The notes under the pieces: generated by a model
What the model was told of the DNA's origin: nothing
What the model saw: the letters and a program-made list of their open reading frames with translations, nothing else
Databases searched by the model: none
Shown: piece after piece, positions 36,156-47,575 of the stretch
Numbering within the stretch: the stretch's first letter is position 1
Layout of the letters: each line of letters begins with the position of its first letter
Made by a program: the position numbers and the translations under genes
Source: Phoebastria nigripes
Lineage: Eukaryota > Chordata > Aves > Procellariiformes > Diomedeidae
Direction of reading: 5' to 3'
DNA length: 64,000 nucleotides
NCBI GenBank assembly: GCA_035582835.1
Contig: JAYKAV010002931.1
Location: 186,001-250,000 of the forward strand

Positions 36156-36827
36156 ATGCAAAATAAGCCAGGAATGACACAATCTGGTTTCAATAGGAGA
36201 CAAAAGGCAGGTTTTAACTACAGAGTTGCAGACTCGGAGATGAAAGCTGGAGCTGTGAGATGCTGCATCAGCGTGGTCCCACCTGTCTCACACTCTTATC
36301 AGCCTCTTCTAAAAATCGCAGTGCTGGTCTGTCAGGGGGTGTCCAGAGCCAGCATCACATCCGCTGAAATCAGGGCGTCATCAGAAAGGCCTGAGAACAC
36401 TGTTTGTGTTTTGATAGTCCTAAGCATTTTAGATGAGTTTTCCCACTCTCTCTTCTATTTTGTTCTAGTTGGTCATTACCCAATGGGGCAGAGGCAGCTG
36501 CATTTTCATGGCACTTTACATAGGTACTTTATGCCAAGCTTTGAGAACCATGGGATGGGCAGGCTACAGAAATGTGAACAGCTATTGCTAACAGCAGCAG
36601 CAGTAAAGAGCTCCATGACCCAGATGTGCTACTGTTGGCTATTTCTATGCTTTATTCCCTTGCATTTACTTCATAAACTTTTGAGGTGTTTTAGTAGTTG
36701 CTGTGGCACAGTTACCACAGCACATCAGACTCATGCTGTAGCCAGTACGTTGAGCAGCCCAAATGTCCCTCACTGTGTCAGAGAGAGGTGCATTATAGGC
36801 AACTGGGGAAAAACAGAATGTAGATAA
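36156..36827 (+). other. Longest open frame, 223 codons, unassigned
   Basis: The longest uninterrupted frame in the window. The predicted peptide shows no domain I recognise. It has a Cys/Leu-rich hydrophobic patch around residues 161-185 (CYCWLFLCFIPLHLLHKLL) but no signal peptide at the start, and the ATG is not in a strong Kozak context. Codon use looks like bulk non-coding DNA. An opening of this size is plausible by chance in 64 kb times six frames, so I do not call it a gene. Confidence 0.1.
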
Positions 36828-37649
36828 TTAGAAAGTGCTATGAAGCAAATCCAAAAATTATGGCATTGCACAGATTGATTAGCATTCCCAAACCAGAGCT
36901 GGAGTCAGCCTAAAACCAGTATGTCTTGTTATTGTGCAGGTGTGCAGGTTCCTTTCCATAAGTTTTGCTACTGAAATGGGTCTTATTCTTCATTTAGACC
37001 ACGGTCCTGTAACTGAATATCTGTTAATAACTTTGAATAATAATTTCACTTGTATGAGCTTCTAGGGGGGAATGGCAGCCAAAGCACAAAGCTGCTTCTT
37101 TGTCGTATTTCAGCTGGTCCTCTGGGACACCTGCACAGAAAAGAGTCTCTGTAGCAAACCCCAAGATAATAACAACATCCTGGGTCCACTTATTAACACC
37201 TGCAAGTTCAAAAAGTTAAGTGTCTGGGATATGAACCCAATGTTTTTAAAAAAGACTGAGTAGTTTTAAAGATGAGCTAGCAAGGAGCTGAGAAGCCTTT
37301 CAGAAAGTTTTTTTCAGAAAGTTTTCCTGTGGGAACCAAGCTGGAATTTGAGAAATGAGGTCTGTGTGAGAAGAGGAGCGCAACCAGTCACACTTAGCCA
37401 TCTTGCCCTGCAGTGCAAATGGGATAATCTGGAGGCATTAACAGGCACTGGGCACTGGGACCCCAGCGTTTGCATTTCTTCCTAGTAAATGAGAGATTAC
37501 ATTTAGGTTTGCAAGAAAAGATGGAAAATTATTACATGGGATGGGTGAGGAAAGAAACATGTTGATGCTGGGTGTACTCTAGGTCAACTGTGGGATGATT
37601 TAAAGGAGAACATTCACACAAACCCATCCCTGTGGTGCAGAGCAGAACC
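36828..37649. other. Non-coding, no recognised gene
   Basis: Single-copy DNA upstream of a CR1 insertion. The only regularity is a short duplication at 37301-37328. Confidence 0.6.
37301..37328. repeat. 14-bp tandem duplication
   Basis: CAGAAAGTTTT occurs twice with a 14-bp period, separated by extra T. A slippage-type duplication. Confidence 0.75.
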
Positions 37650-38790
37650 AAAAAGAGATGGTTTTTGACACCATTTCCCACAGCATTCTGCTGGAGAAAC
37701 TGGCTGCTCATGGCTTGGACAGGTGCACTCTTTGCTGGGTAAAAAAACTGGCTGGATGGCTGGGCCAAAAGAGTTGTGGTGAATAGAGTGAAATCGGTTG
37801 GCGGCCAGTTGCAAGTGATGTTCCCCAGGGCTCAGTATTGAGGCCAGTTCTGTTTAATATCTTTATCAATGATCTGGTTGAGGGGAACAAGTGCACCCTT
37901 AGTAAGTTTGCAGACGACACTAAGTTAGGTGGGAACGTTGATCTGGTTGAGGGTAGGAAGGCTCTGCAGAGGGACCTGGACAGGCTGGATTGATGGGCTG
38001 AGGCCAACTGTATGAGGTTCAACAAGGCTAAGTGCTGGGACCTGCAGTTGGGTCACAATAACCCCATGCAACGCAGGCTTGGGGAAGCGTGGCTGGAAAG
38101 CTGGCCGGCAGAAAAGGACCTGGGGGTGTTGGTCAACAGCTGACTGAATATGAGCCAGCAGTGTGCCCAGGTGGCCAAGAAGGCCAATAGCATCCTGGCT
38201 TGTATCAGAAATAGTGTGGCCAACAGGACTAGGGAAGTGATCGTCGCTCTGTCCTCGGCACTGGTGAGATCACACCTCGAATACTGTGTTGTTTTGGGCC
38301 CCTCACTACAAGAAGGACATTGAGGTGCTGGAGTGTATCCAAAGAAGGGCAACGAAGCTGGTGAAGGGTCTGGAGAACAAGTCTTATGAGGAGCGACTGA
38401 GGGAACTGGGGTTGTTTAGTCTGGAGAGAAGGAGGCTCAGGGGAGACCTTATTGCTCTCTACAACTGCCTGAAAGGAGGTTGTAGCGAGGTGAGTGTCGG
38501 TCTCTTCTCCCACGTAACAAACAATAGGACAAGAGGAAATGGCCTGAAGTTGCACCAGGGGAGGCTACGATTGGATATTACGAAAAATTTCTTCACTGAA
38601 AGGGTTATTAAACATTGGAACAGGGTGCCCAGCGAAGTGGTTGAGTTACCATCCCTGGAAGTATTTAGAAGATGTGTAGATGTGGCACTTAGGGACATGG
38701 TTGAGTGGTGGACTTGGCAGTGTTAGGTTAACGGTTGGACTCGATGATCTTGAAGGTCTTTTCCAACCTAAATGATTCTATGATTCTGTG
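37650..38790 (+). mobile_element. CR1 LINE, longest copy in window
   Basis: About 1.14 kb of CR1, from the RT palm through ORF2 C-terminus to the 3' end. Landmarks: TTTCCCACAGCATTCTGCTG (37672), the RT catalytic box FADDTK encoded at 37907-37924, a 146-codon intact C-terminal frame at 38286-38726 ([20 protein letters not shown] near its start), and a tail ending AATGATTCTATGATTCTGTG. The upstream coding part is broken by stops (for example TAA and TGA within the first 350 bp). It belongs to the same subfamily as the minus-strand copy at 12126 and differs from the 4778/11395 type. It is 5'-truncated. Confidence 0.97.
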
Positions 38791-40454
38791 TTAACCAGTA
38801 AACCTGCTGCCTTGTGAGAGGAAAGACTAGAGGTTGATTTGGGCAACAGGCATCTTGTTAAGACCCCTGATCACGCCACCTCTCCTAATCCTCTGGGGAC
38901 TGTCTGCCCTTATTCCCCCAGGTGGCACTTGCCCCTGAGATCCATCAGTGATATGGGCTGTAACCAGTCTTCTCCCTGACTGATCAGGGTGACGAGGACA
39001 TGCAATGCCCTCCACTCACTGTCTTGGGACCTCTCTCTGCCAGCAGGGCATCTTGTCAAAGATGGAAACATTTTTGTCAACATTTTTTCCCCGCCTACTT
39101 TGTTGAAATAAAAAGGAGATTTTTTTTTTAAACTGTGACATATATGAGAAAATTACTATCTAATGATACTTCAACTGAGATGCGAGAAGAGGAAAAAGAA
39201 ATCATTTACGTAATAAACAGCCAATCATTGTCTGGAACCATCTGGTTGGGCAGATGTTTGGTGTACCTGATCATGCGCTTTTCTTTCTGTTATCCTTCTC
39301 CTACAACCATTTACTTTTCCCTAAGATGATGTGGGGTTTTTTCCTTTGCTTATACTTTTAAGTATTTTGGCACTTTAAGTGAGGCTGCTGATCTGAGGTT
39401 CATGGCATGATCCCCAGTAACAGGGTTCCTACAGAGCATCCACTCATGCTTTCTGTGGTGTTGCAGACTTTCCAAAACCTCTGGGCTCTTGGTCTGGAGC
39501 ACAGCTTCTATACATGCCTCTATTAGGTGAATAAATAACCTGAATTATAACAAATTGGAGCCTACATGATTCCACTTCCTCCCACAAAAGTCACAATGAT
39601 GTTTATTCTCACAAATAAACATACCAATGGTCATTAATTCTTTGCCTTTTTGCAAACACAGTCTTAGAAGAGGTAACTTTATAATTGAAACAATAACACT
39701 TTAAGACATTTCTGAGACTGACTATGTAGATGCTTAGGATCTCTAGATCTTCTGTATCAGTGAGTAGATAAATGCCTTTTGCAATCTTCATTAATTTAGA
39801 GTATTCATGTTGTTACAATGCATTAAATGTGTATGTTTTGTGCAAGAAATAATGGACTTGATGTTGTCCATAGAGCAGCGGCACAAAGGTCTCCACAGTC
39901 TGCAGCTGGGACTCCTGTGAGCTTCTCCAAAGCAGTATCCACAGTACATCACAGGTTTCAGCCTAGCTTCAGTGAAGGCTGAGCTGATGCTTCAAAATGG
40001 TTCATTGGCATAGAAGTGTGCATTAGTGTCTGGATATGCCATAGAAAATAGCGGATGAATGCACTTTCTCTAAGAGAATTTAGTCTGAGGAGTCTGTGAA
40101 GATGCTGGTTGGAACTCATATGCCTGGTATTAAAATGCACTGAGAAGAAAGAGTTTTGTTGAGTAGGCAAGGTAAAGAGGGAATAGATGGGCTGAATTAA
40201 ATAAGAATATGATGCTGTATAATGTTAAGATGGTGGTCTGTGTTAATAAAAAGCAGGTGGGAAGACTTCAGCTTGATATTCTGGTGTGAATTTATTTTCT
40301 TTCTCAGTTAGTGTCATTACCTCATGTTGTATTTATATAAAATACTTCATTATGATGGAAGGTGAGGACATATAGAACAGAAAAAAATAGCACATGATAA
40401 GGGCTGTTTTCTCTTGAGGAAATATTTAGAGTCTTCCTTAGAAGGCTTACCAAC
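38791..40454. other. Non-coding, no recognised gene
   Basis: Single-copy, AT-leaning. Frames are 70 codons or fewer with no motif. A T9 run lies at about 39121. Confidence 0.6.
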
Positions 40455-40530
40455 TGTGAGCTCAGTTACATGGGCATAAATCTTCAGTAACACTTTTGAA
40501 ATCAATGTAATTATAATGGATTTATAGGGG
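40455..40530. repeat. Ancient amniote SINE/MIR-like fragment
   Basis: CTCAGTTACATGGGCATAAA, TCTTCAGTAACACTTTTGAA and ATCAATGTAATTATAATGG follow the pattern 'gttacacgggtgtaaatcaggagtaactccattgaagtcaatggagttac'. It is diverged but collinear. Confidence 0.45.
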
Positions 40531-43506
40531 TATAATCTGCCTTTTACAGATTATTTACCTGATAAATGCTAATGACTCCTTGGAGGTAAAAGTGGAGGAA
40601 ATTTGGGATGCTACCCAAGGAATACAAAATGGGACTCTAGTGTGTAAATCTTTCTTAACTTTTGAATTGTTGCAAGCAGACAAATTCTTCCTAAGGAAAT
40701 ACTAACAAAAATCTTTTCTGAATCTTATGTGTTAACAGTAACAATGAAGCGAAACTCCGCAGTGTTCTCAAGTTGCACTAGAGACAAATCTGGCCTGTGG
40801 TAAATGCAAACAAAGCTTGCATCTCCTTTTAATATTTTCCCATTTCTTCATGGCAGTGATGTGGAGGATTCGAGGCACAAGCGTGTACACACAATTTGCT
40901 TACTGCTGTGCTGCAATGCAGCTTGGCATTCCTCTCACTCTGCTCAGGGCTGAAGCAGTCTTAAGCCTCCTGCTTAGCTCTGATGTACAAGAGTTGTTAA
41001 CTTTCATTTTATCATCATTTCCTGTGGATGGCCAGAAGTCCATTTTCCTCAACTATTAATATGAGAGCGGGGAGACTTGTGAGATTTCTACAAAGCTTGC
41101 TCCATTTTGCACTTAGTTTTGTGTGCTAGTCTCAGATATTCATGTGTTAATGAATGACAGCAATGCCCAATCTTATTTTAGGTCAAAATCTGTATCTATG
41201 AGTAAACTAAGCACAGAAGAGCAGGAAGGGTAAGGATAGTACATCCATTCTCCACATTCTTTTCTAGAGGAAAACTCAGAAATTACTCTCTCCAGATGAG
41301 CTGCATAATAGAAAACACAATTGTATGTTTATCAATTAGTGTAATGAATGCAGGTTGTGGTTTTTTAATTGGTTACCTCTAAAAAACACTTTAGGAAAAA
41401 AACGCATCTATATTAAAGAAGAGGTAGGCTGATAAATACAGAGAAAATAATAAAACTCCAGAGAAAGGAAATGCAACAAATGGAGTCTGTTTTGTCTCCT
41501 GTAGGCTCAAACCATCAGGCCCTTCCAAAAATAAAAAATCCTCTAAGCTTAACTTTCAGCATGAAATAAATCTTGCCTAAACATTTTGCAGCTTCATGAT
41601 AACAAAACAAATAACTAACTTCATATCTTAAACACCTCCTTTCCTTCACACTCACAAAAACAAAACGAGGGAGGGAGCATATTCACCCACCGTTGATTCG
41701 ACAGGCAGCTTTTTTTCAAGAGCTCCCTCTGTGTATGATGGCATCCTTATCATGGATAATGACCTGCCGATAGCCTCTGGTACAGCCCCAGACACCCACT
41801 GAGTGGGAAAAGGGTGTGCTCAACCATCAGCCAAACCAGTCCTAAGCCTGCACCAAGGTCTCCCTGTGCAGCTGCTGAAGTTGCTCCACTCTTTCCCCTC
41901 CACAACAGGGTGCTTGGGATCAGGCTTTAAATGAACCCTGCGATGTTCCCACTGATGCTCAGAGAGAATTTGCTCCTGATTTCTGTTAATTTAGAAGTCT
42001 GGAATGCCAGATCTGTACTTTAAGAAAAAAAAAGAAAAAGAACCAAGACCCCCTTACCATCCCCAAAGAGGTTAAAAATATGGTGCACTGGGTGTTTCTT
42101 GCATTTGCCATTGGGCCTAATGTTTTCAAGTTTTTCTTCAGTGAGGGATAAAAGTCCATTTTGAATGTGAAAACAGATGTTTGAGTAATGACGGGACTTT
42201 AGGAGCAGCAATGGTAAAAATCATTAGGTTTGCTAACTAGGAATTAACTGACATCTTCAAAAAGTATCCCTTAAGGACAGTCCTCATTGGGCATGTTCCT
42301 CATGTAGAAATGTCAGCAAGTTTTTAAACAGGTTTTCCATCTCAGCAAATACTCCTGTGTAGATGCAGATAAAAGTGTCATAAAATATTCTTCTGATATT
42401 CTGTAGCATGCTTATATTTGTTGTTTGGCAATCACACCGGTAATGTGCATGTGTCCATAACAGTACAGAAATTGTCTACATGGTAAGCATTTAGGCATCA
42501 CTGATGAACAAGGAGTTTGGAGTTCTGTTAGCCACTGCCCTGAGCGTGAAGCATCAACCCAGTGCAGCAAGAGCCTCTCTGCAATACGGCACGCTCCAGC
42601 TTGCCCTTGCAAGAGACCAGTTCCCCACAGCTATCTATGCTGGTGCTAAATGGGAATCAGTCTCACTCTCCCAGTCTTTTATTTTACATACAGCACTGTG
42701 TTCTTCTGATACTTTTCCATTAGCCTTAAAAGTTTGAAAGTACCGGGGATTAGTGGTGATAAACATAAATCTGTATTTCAGTGCAAATTGCTTTCAGTGA
42801 GACCCACTGCATTGTGGCCTGTTGTCAGATGTTATTGTGCTTGTTATGTCATGTTTAGTTAAAATGAATATGGAGTATATGGTTGTCTGGCTGCAGTAAC
42901 TTCTAGGAAGGCCATGTTGGGGAAATAATAGTAACAATAGAAACAACAACAGCAATAACAACAATAATAATACATTTTAATTATTATTAATGTAATAAAT
43001 AAAAATTACAAGAAGATTTACACATACTTCTTTTTCTTTTACCATCTTCATGGGTTCTTTTGGAGGGAGTTGTCCTGTATTGCTGGCATAAGCAAAGTTT
43101 TTGAAGAATATTGAATTGCTTTAATGTCACTGTTGATTCCTCAACAGCCTCTGGTCTTTCTCTTAGAATTCTCATCCCTTAATGGCTTTCATGTACCTCT
43201 TTTTAATACATTCAGGATTCTCCATTCAAGCGTCTTTAAAAATCCACATGTACTATTCAGGCCTCACTGCCAAGGTACAATAAGGGGCTACAACATTGCA
43301 CTGGCAGCTTCGTGCCAAAGCCTGAATTACCTTTCTCATTATCTCAAACTTATTAGTGATGCCAGCAGTCAGAGTCCACATTTTGCCTGCAAGTGGACAG
43401 GGTTTGTTTTTTTTTTTTTAGGAGGCTTGGCACATCCATGATCAATGTCTGGAAGTTTTGTAAAATGATCGGGAGTTTGCCTGCAACCACCAAATCTCAC
43501 CCAGGC
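40531..43506. other. Non-coding, no recognised gene
   Basis: Single-copy DNA. I searched the part just below 43507 for the connection or integrase domain expected after a Gypsy RNase H and did not find HHCC or DDE-like words. Otherwise there is only a trinucleotide-rich repeat at 42925-42980. Confidence 0.5.
42925..42980. repeat. (AAC/AAT)n trinucleotide-rich repeat
   Basis: Interrupted runs of AAC, AAT and AGC trinucleotides, grading into ATT/AAT sequence. Confidence 0.8.
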
Positions 43507-44250
43507 TTACTCAATTTGTAAAACACACATTTGTAGCTGAAAAAACAATCTCTGTATTCTCCAGGAGGTATTTATCAGGCCTATCTTGGCAATAGCAGTA
43601 CGTGGTTTATGGTCAGTTTCAGCTAACAGTGGTGTCCCATAAATAAAGGAATTTTTTTTACAGCCATGGCTTAAGGCCAAAGCCTCCTTCATTCTTTCGG
43701 CATATTTACAATCAGTTTTTGTTAGTGGCCGAGATGCATTAGCCACTTGTCTCCAGCTTCAACTGTGTTATTGAAAGAGTATTGTGCCAATACTCTCCTG
43801 GGATGCATCCATGAACAAGTTACTTTTGTGCTTATTGTCATAGTATTTCAGGACTGGGGCCTCTTTAATTAAATCCTGCAGTTTCTCAAGCGCTCTCTTA
43901 AGGTTTGCATCTGTTGTTCTTTGAATGTTTTTGAGCAGTCATGCTCTAAGGCTGCTGGTTCAGACAACTACGTTAGTCATAAATTTCTCTATGTAAAGCA
44001 CAGTTCCAAGAAATCATCGCACCCCTTCTTTCTTTGTTCAAGCAATTATGCAGTGATGGCCATAGCATTATTATGCTCTTTGCTGGGTTCCCTTCTCTCC
44101 CATCCACGCCCTTCGCATGACACCCTCTTATCATCTGCATTTGTTTAGCTTTAGCCTCGCAGCACCAAATCTTTCCAAAGCTGCCCAATGCCTGGGATCA
44201 TGGTCTTCTGTTGTGTTATCAAAAGCTAAGTCTGGGTCCCTGGGAGCTTT
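43507..44250 (-). pseudogene. Decayed Ty3/Gypsy-type RT/RNase H remnant
   Basis: Ty3/Gypsy pol encodes reverse transcriptase, RNase H and integrase. Read on minus, its blocks come in order. DPDLAF then DNTTEDHD (about 44238-44197) sit where the RT '(V/Y)DD-L-(V/A)(Y/F)---T-EEHD' region lies, with the DD box degraded. LKLNKC follows at 44154-44137, FLGTVLYIEKF at 44013-43981 (RT thumb, 'RFLG-V-YL-KF'), EAPVLKYYDNK at 43863-43831, LFMDASQESIGTILFQ at 43818-43771 (RNase H start), SWRQVANASRPL at 43758-43723, KEALAL at about 43689-43672 and ETDHKPRTAIAKIG at 43620-43579. The three RNase H acidic residues (D in DAS, E in KEALAL, D in TDH) survive. Stops occur at 44040, 44016, 43962, 43941, 43770, 43761 and 43509, with a frameshift near 44060-44100, so it is dead. 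No LTRs, gag or integrase were found. The motif spacing is Gypsy-like, not that of vertebrate retroviruses. Confidence 0.87.
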
Positions 44251-44305
44251 GATTTGAATTGTCAGTCCTGTTCCCGATCGCCATCTACTCTCTTTTCAGG
44301 GACAC

Positions 44306-44372
44306 AGCCCTGAAATCTAGGGAAATCTAGCCCTAAAATCTAGCCCTGCATCTAGGGGTGCAGCCCTAGATT
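44306..44372. repeat. Local imperfect repeat around CTAGCCCT
   Basis: Several near-copies of AAATCTAGCCCT, some inverted (CCCTAGATTT), are packed into about 65 bp right beside the upstream edge of the Gypsy remnant. It may be local slippage. It is not an LTR end by any sign I can see. Confidence 0.6.
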
Positions 44373-45910
44373 TGGGAGATTGGCTCTGTGGCCTCAAACC
44401 CTTTTGTGCTTTTTTGACCTCAAGCAATTTCTGTGCTTCTGTTTAAAAACGTGTTCCTTTATTTCACTTCAGTACTTCTGAGGTTTGTGGACTACAGTTT
44501 CATAGTTGCCTTTTTCTGCCTGAAACCAACAATACTGAAAACATCATGTGCCCTGGCCACCACTGTTATCACCAATGAAGATATTGGCCAGCTGCCTTCC
44601 TCTCGGCTGCTGCCCATCACCTGCATATACATGCACCAAGGTGGAGATTTCTGTGCTTTCCTGTGTGCTTCCCAGGAGCCGTTGGTTACAACACCTCAGC
44701 TGTGGTGTGCTGATTTGTTAAGCTTTGTTAAGCTAATGAAGTGACTGAACACGCAGAACGAAGAGCCCATGGCTTGAAATAGCCTTCTGTGACTCTGCAC
44801 CTTGAACTTTGTTGGGTCTTTAGGTGGTTCCGTCCTCTTCCCAGGGTTTCTTTATCTTGCTCAGCCTCTGGGACTGTGCTTCATTCATTGTTCATGTGGA
44901 GCCTGACAGAGGGATACTTCATTCAAAATGAGATTTCAATACCCTGACACTGGCGTCTGCATAACAGTAATCTGTTTAACCTTCTCTTCTGAGAAGGTTT
45001 CAAGGATACATATGCTAGAGAAGTTTAGGTACATAGCTCCACTGTGTAGCTACATCATCCTAGTGTAAACCCATCTTAGGACTCTAATAATGTTCACAGT
45101 AGTGGTTCACTTGTTGATAGTAGTGGTTTCATGAAATTCAAATGGACGTACATTTACTTACATGTAGACCTGATCTCTTGTGTCTCTGTTTTTCTTTTCT
45201 GAGCACGGTAAGTTTTGGACTGAACTGCACTCCCAATATAGCAAAATACAAACAAAATTTCAAAAGCTGTTTTCTCTTAGCTGAAAAAGTGTTCTTGATA
45301 CTAGAAAATGCATGTTCTATGAGACCAGAACATTGTAGGTCTGGGAGGGTTTTTGTTAGCTAATGGCAAAGGAGTCTAACTCTGTATTAATAATAAGCCT
45401 TTTTAAGCAAAGTCCTAGAAACTTTATCAGTTTTAACCTGAGTAGCTAAACTATGCTCTGTAATTACTGGTAGAATACCTTCTGCAAAGAACTTCAGTGC
45501 CTTCAATTCAAGCAGGCAGCCCAAGACATCTCAAGGTATAGTCTTTGGGGATTCAGATTTCTTATAGAGTGTCATCTGTGCTTGGCATATTGTTCAGGTA
45601 TGGTGTGAAGGCCAGCAACAGCAAAATGACTTGGTTTCCTCAGTGTTGATCATTTTAGCATACTCGTCTTTAAACTGAGCTTTTGTTGGTCATCGATTAC
45701 TAAATGATTTGTGTTTTTTTCAGATAGAAAAGTCAATTGTATGCAAGTATCACACTACTGGACCTCTTCTAAATGATTAATCAGCTGGACTCTTTAAATT
45801 AACTTTGAAGGTAGAGAAACTCTGGAGACAATTTGCTTATTGTGCTACCTTAGCGAGTCAACTGGCGTTTTGGAAGGTTTGTTACTTTACACTCCTCTTT
45901 TTCTATTTTA
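44373..45910. other. Non-coding, no recognised gene
   Basis: I examined the minus strand at 44400-44760 for a gag zinc knuckle upstream of the Gypsy remnant and could not support one. A 103-codon plus frame (44433-44744) has no recognisable motif. Confidence 0.5.
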
Positions 45911-45965
45911 GGGCAAAATCCTCTGGGCCTTAACTTGGGAAAAGCTCTCACTGATTTCACAGTAT
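45911..45965. repeat. Ancient amniote SINE/MIR-like fragment
   Basis: GGGCAAAATCCTCTGGGCCT then AAAAGCTCTCACTGATTTCA matches the 'gggcaaaatcctggccctta ... aaaactcccactgacttca' arrangement of the old repeat group. Confidence 0.45.
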
Positions 45966-46237
45966 GCTTTCCAGCATGAAATCATCATGATTTGGCTTAT
46001 TTTGCGTAATAATTGTTTTTTCTCAAATATACCTAAAGAAAGAAGATATTAAAAAAACCAATTCTCTACATGTCTTGGAAAATGTAGGCTATGAATCAGA
46101 ATTAAGAAATTTTCCAGTACATTATGCAGTGTCATCCAGTTTCCAGCCCATGAATCAGATTTGGCACTGTGGCAAAGGAGCCAGGGGAACACATTGTCAC
46201 CTGTCTCACCTTCCCAAGGATGTCAAAATGTGCTACG

Positions 46238-46269
46238 GCAAAGGTCTACCATAGCAAAGGTCTACCACA
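46238..46269. repeat. 16-bp tandem duplication
   Basis: Two near-perfect direct copies of GCAAAGGTCTACCAYA occur back to back. Confidence 0.85.
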
Positions 46270-47493
46270 GTAGTAACTCCCTTCTGCCCACCTGTCTCTT
46301 CAGCTTCCTGGGCAGCAAGAGAAAAAGTTGCCAAAGGACTGACTGAGCAGGTTTGCTGAGCTGTGAAGAGCTGCCACCATCTCCCCTTCCTTTCTGTGCC
46401 ATATCAGCCCTCACCACTGCACGTTGTCATCTCCATGACAAGCCAGTAGGACCTGGGCATGCACCCCTTGATCCTCTCACCCATGAGCCAAATGCAATTA
46501 CTTTACTTTTCAGTGAAGTATCTATATCCCCATGGCCAACAGGACACTAGGAGAATTTTAATTGATCTTCCCACTAGACCACACAACTGCCCTGACGTTG
46601 GCATCTAATCCCCAGCATCAGAAAGGCTAAACCTCCAGCTAAGAGTTTTGAGGGAGCTGCTTGTGAAACACCGAACAACTGGAAGTCATTAACTTCCCTT
46701 CTGAACAAAAAAATCAGCTTTGTTGTGTCTATGTGCCTTCAACTTCTCACTCTAAACAGTGTTCATATTCTTAAGACTTGTTGCAGAAAATAGTTTATTC
46801 CAAGTAAATACAGGAAATTCCTTTTTAGTATTCCAATACGTCTTGGACAAACCCACTGCTGCTGTGGGTTGAGGTATTTGTGCTCAGATCAGTGATCTAA
46901 TAACCTCCCTTCATTAAAGAATAACCAGATATATTTGGTTTTTTTCTGGAACCAGGTAAGTGGAGCAACAGCAGAGTTACACTGAAAGCCCAAGCAACTG
47001 TCCCTGCTCAAAACAAAGGAACATGCAACACGTATGTGGGCATTGTCACTTTGCTAGGTATTTTGGTGAAAGACAGGATTAGAGAGTCTGCTTATCAGCA
47101 TGAGAGTATCAAACAAAACAGCTGGAATAGGCCTGGGCTGCTTCCAATCGGCCTATTATGTTGTTGGACCAAAAACAAATTTAAGAGGAAGAAGACTTCT
47201 CTGTGTACTGGAAATCCAGGTTGCAGTCAAACACCAGCAGGGTCGAGAGGGTGAACTTTGGTTCATGATGCTGACCACAACCATCTCCAGCTGCTCTGAC
47301 TCCTGACAAGGACCGAACGGCTGCCTGGAGAGGGGAGGAAAGGGGAGTCAAGACAAGTGGCATTCTGCTGTACATAGGAATTTAATTGCATTGAAATGCA
47401 ATTTTGGGGTCAATGTTTGATAGTTTATGTCTACCCTACTACTTTTTAGCTGGATGGTTTCAGCTTTTCCAGCCCAAATCTTGTTTTGAACTG
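46270..47493. other. Non-coding, no recognised gene
   Basis: Only short frames (72 codons or fewer), with no repeat identity apparent. A polypyrimidine-AG|GTAAGT arrangement at 46953-46961 resembles a back-to-back splice site but is unsupported. Confidence 0.5.
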
Positions 47494-47575
47494 TTGTAAA
47501 TTGGAAGCAATAGCCTGGAAGTCAATGGAGCTACACAAACATATGATCCCAACAGAGAAAAGGACCAGGCTCTTT
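47494..47575. repeat. Ancient amniote SINE/MIR-like fragment
   Basis: TTGTAAATTGGAAGCAATAG, GGAAGTCAATGGAGCTACAC and GGACCAGGC follow the order 'tgtaaattggcatagctccattgaagtcaatggagctacac ... gatctggcc'. Confidence 0.5.

Noticed and set aside
44400..44760. Possible gag zinc knuckle upstream of the Gypsy remnant (minus strand)
   Set aside because: The Cys/His spacing could not be made to fit CCHC without changing residues, so it is too weak to claim.
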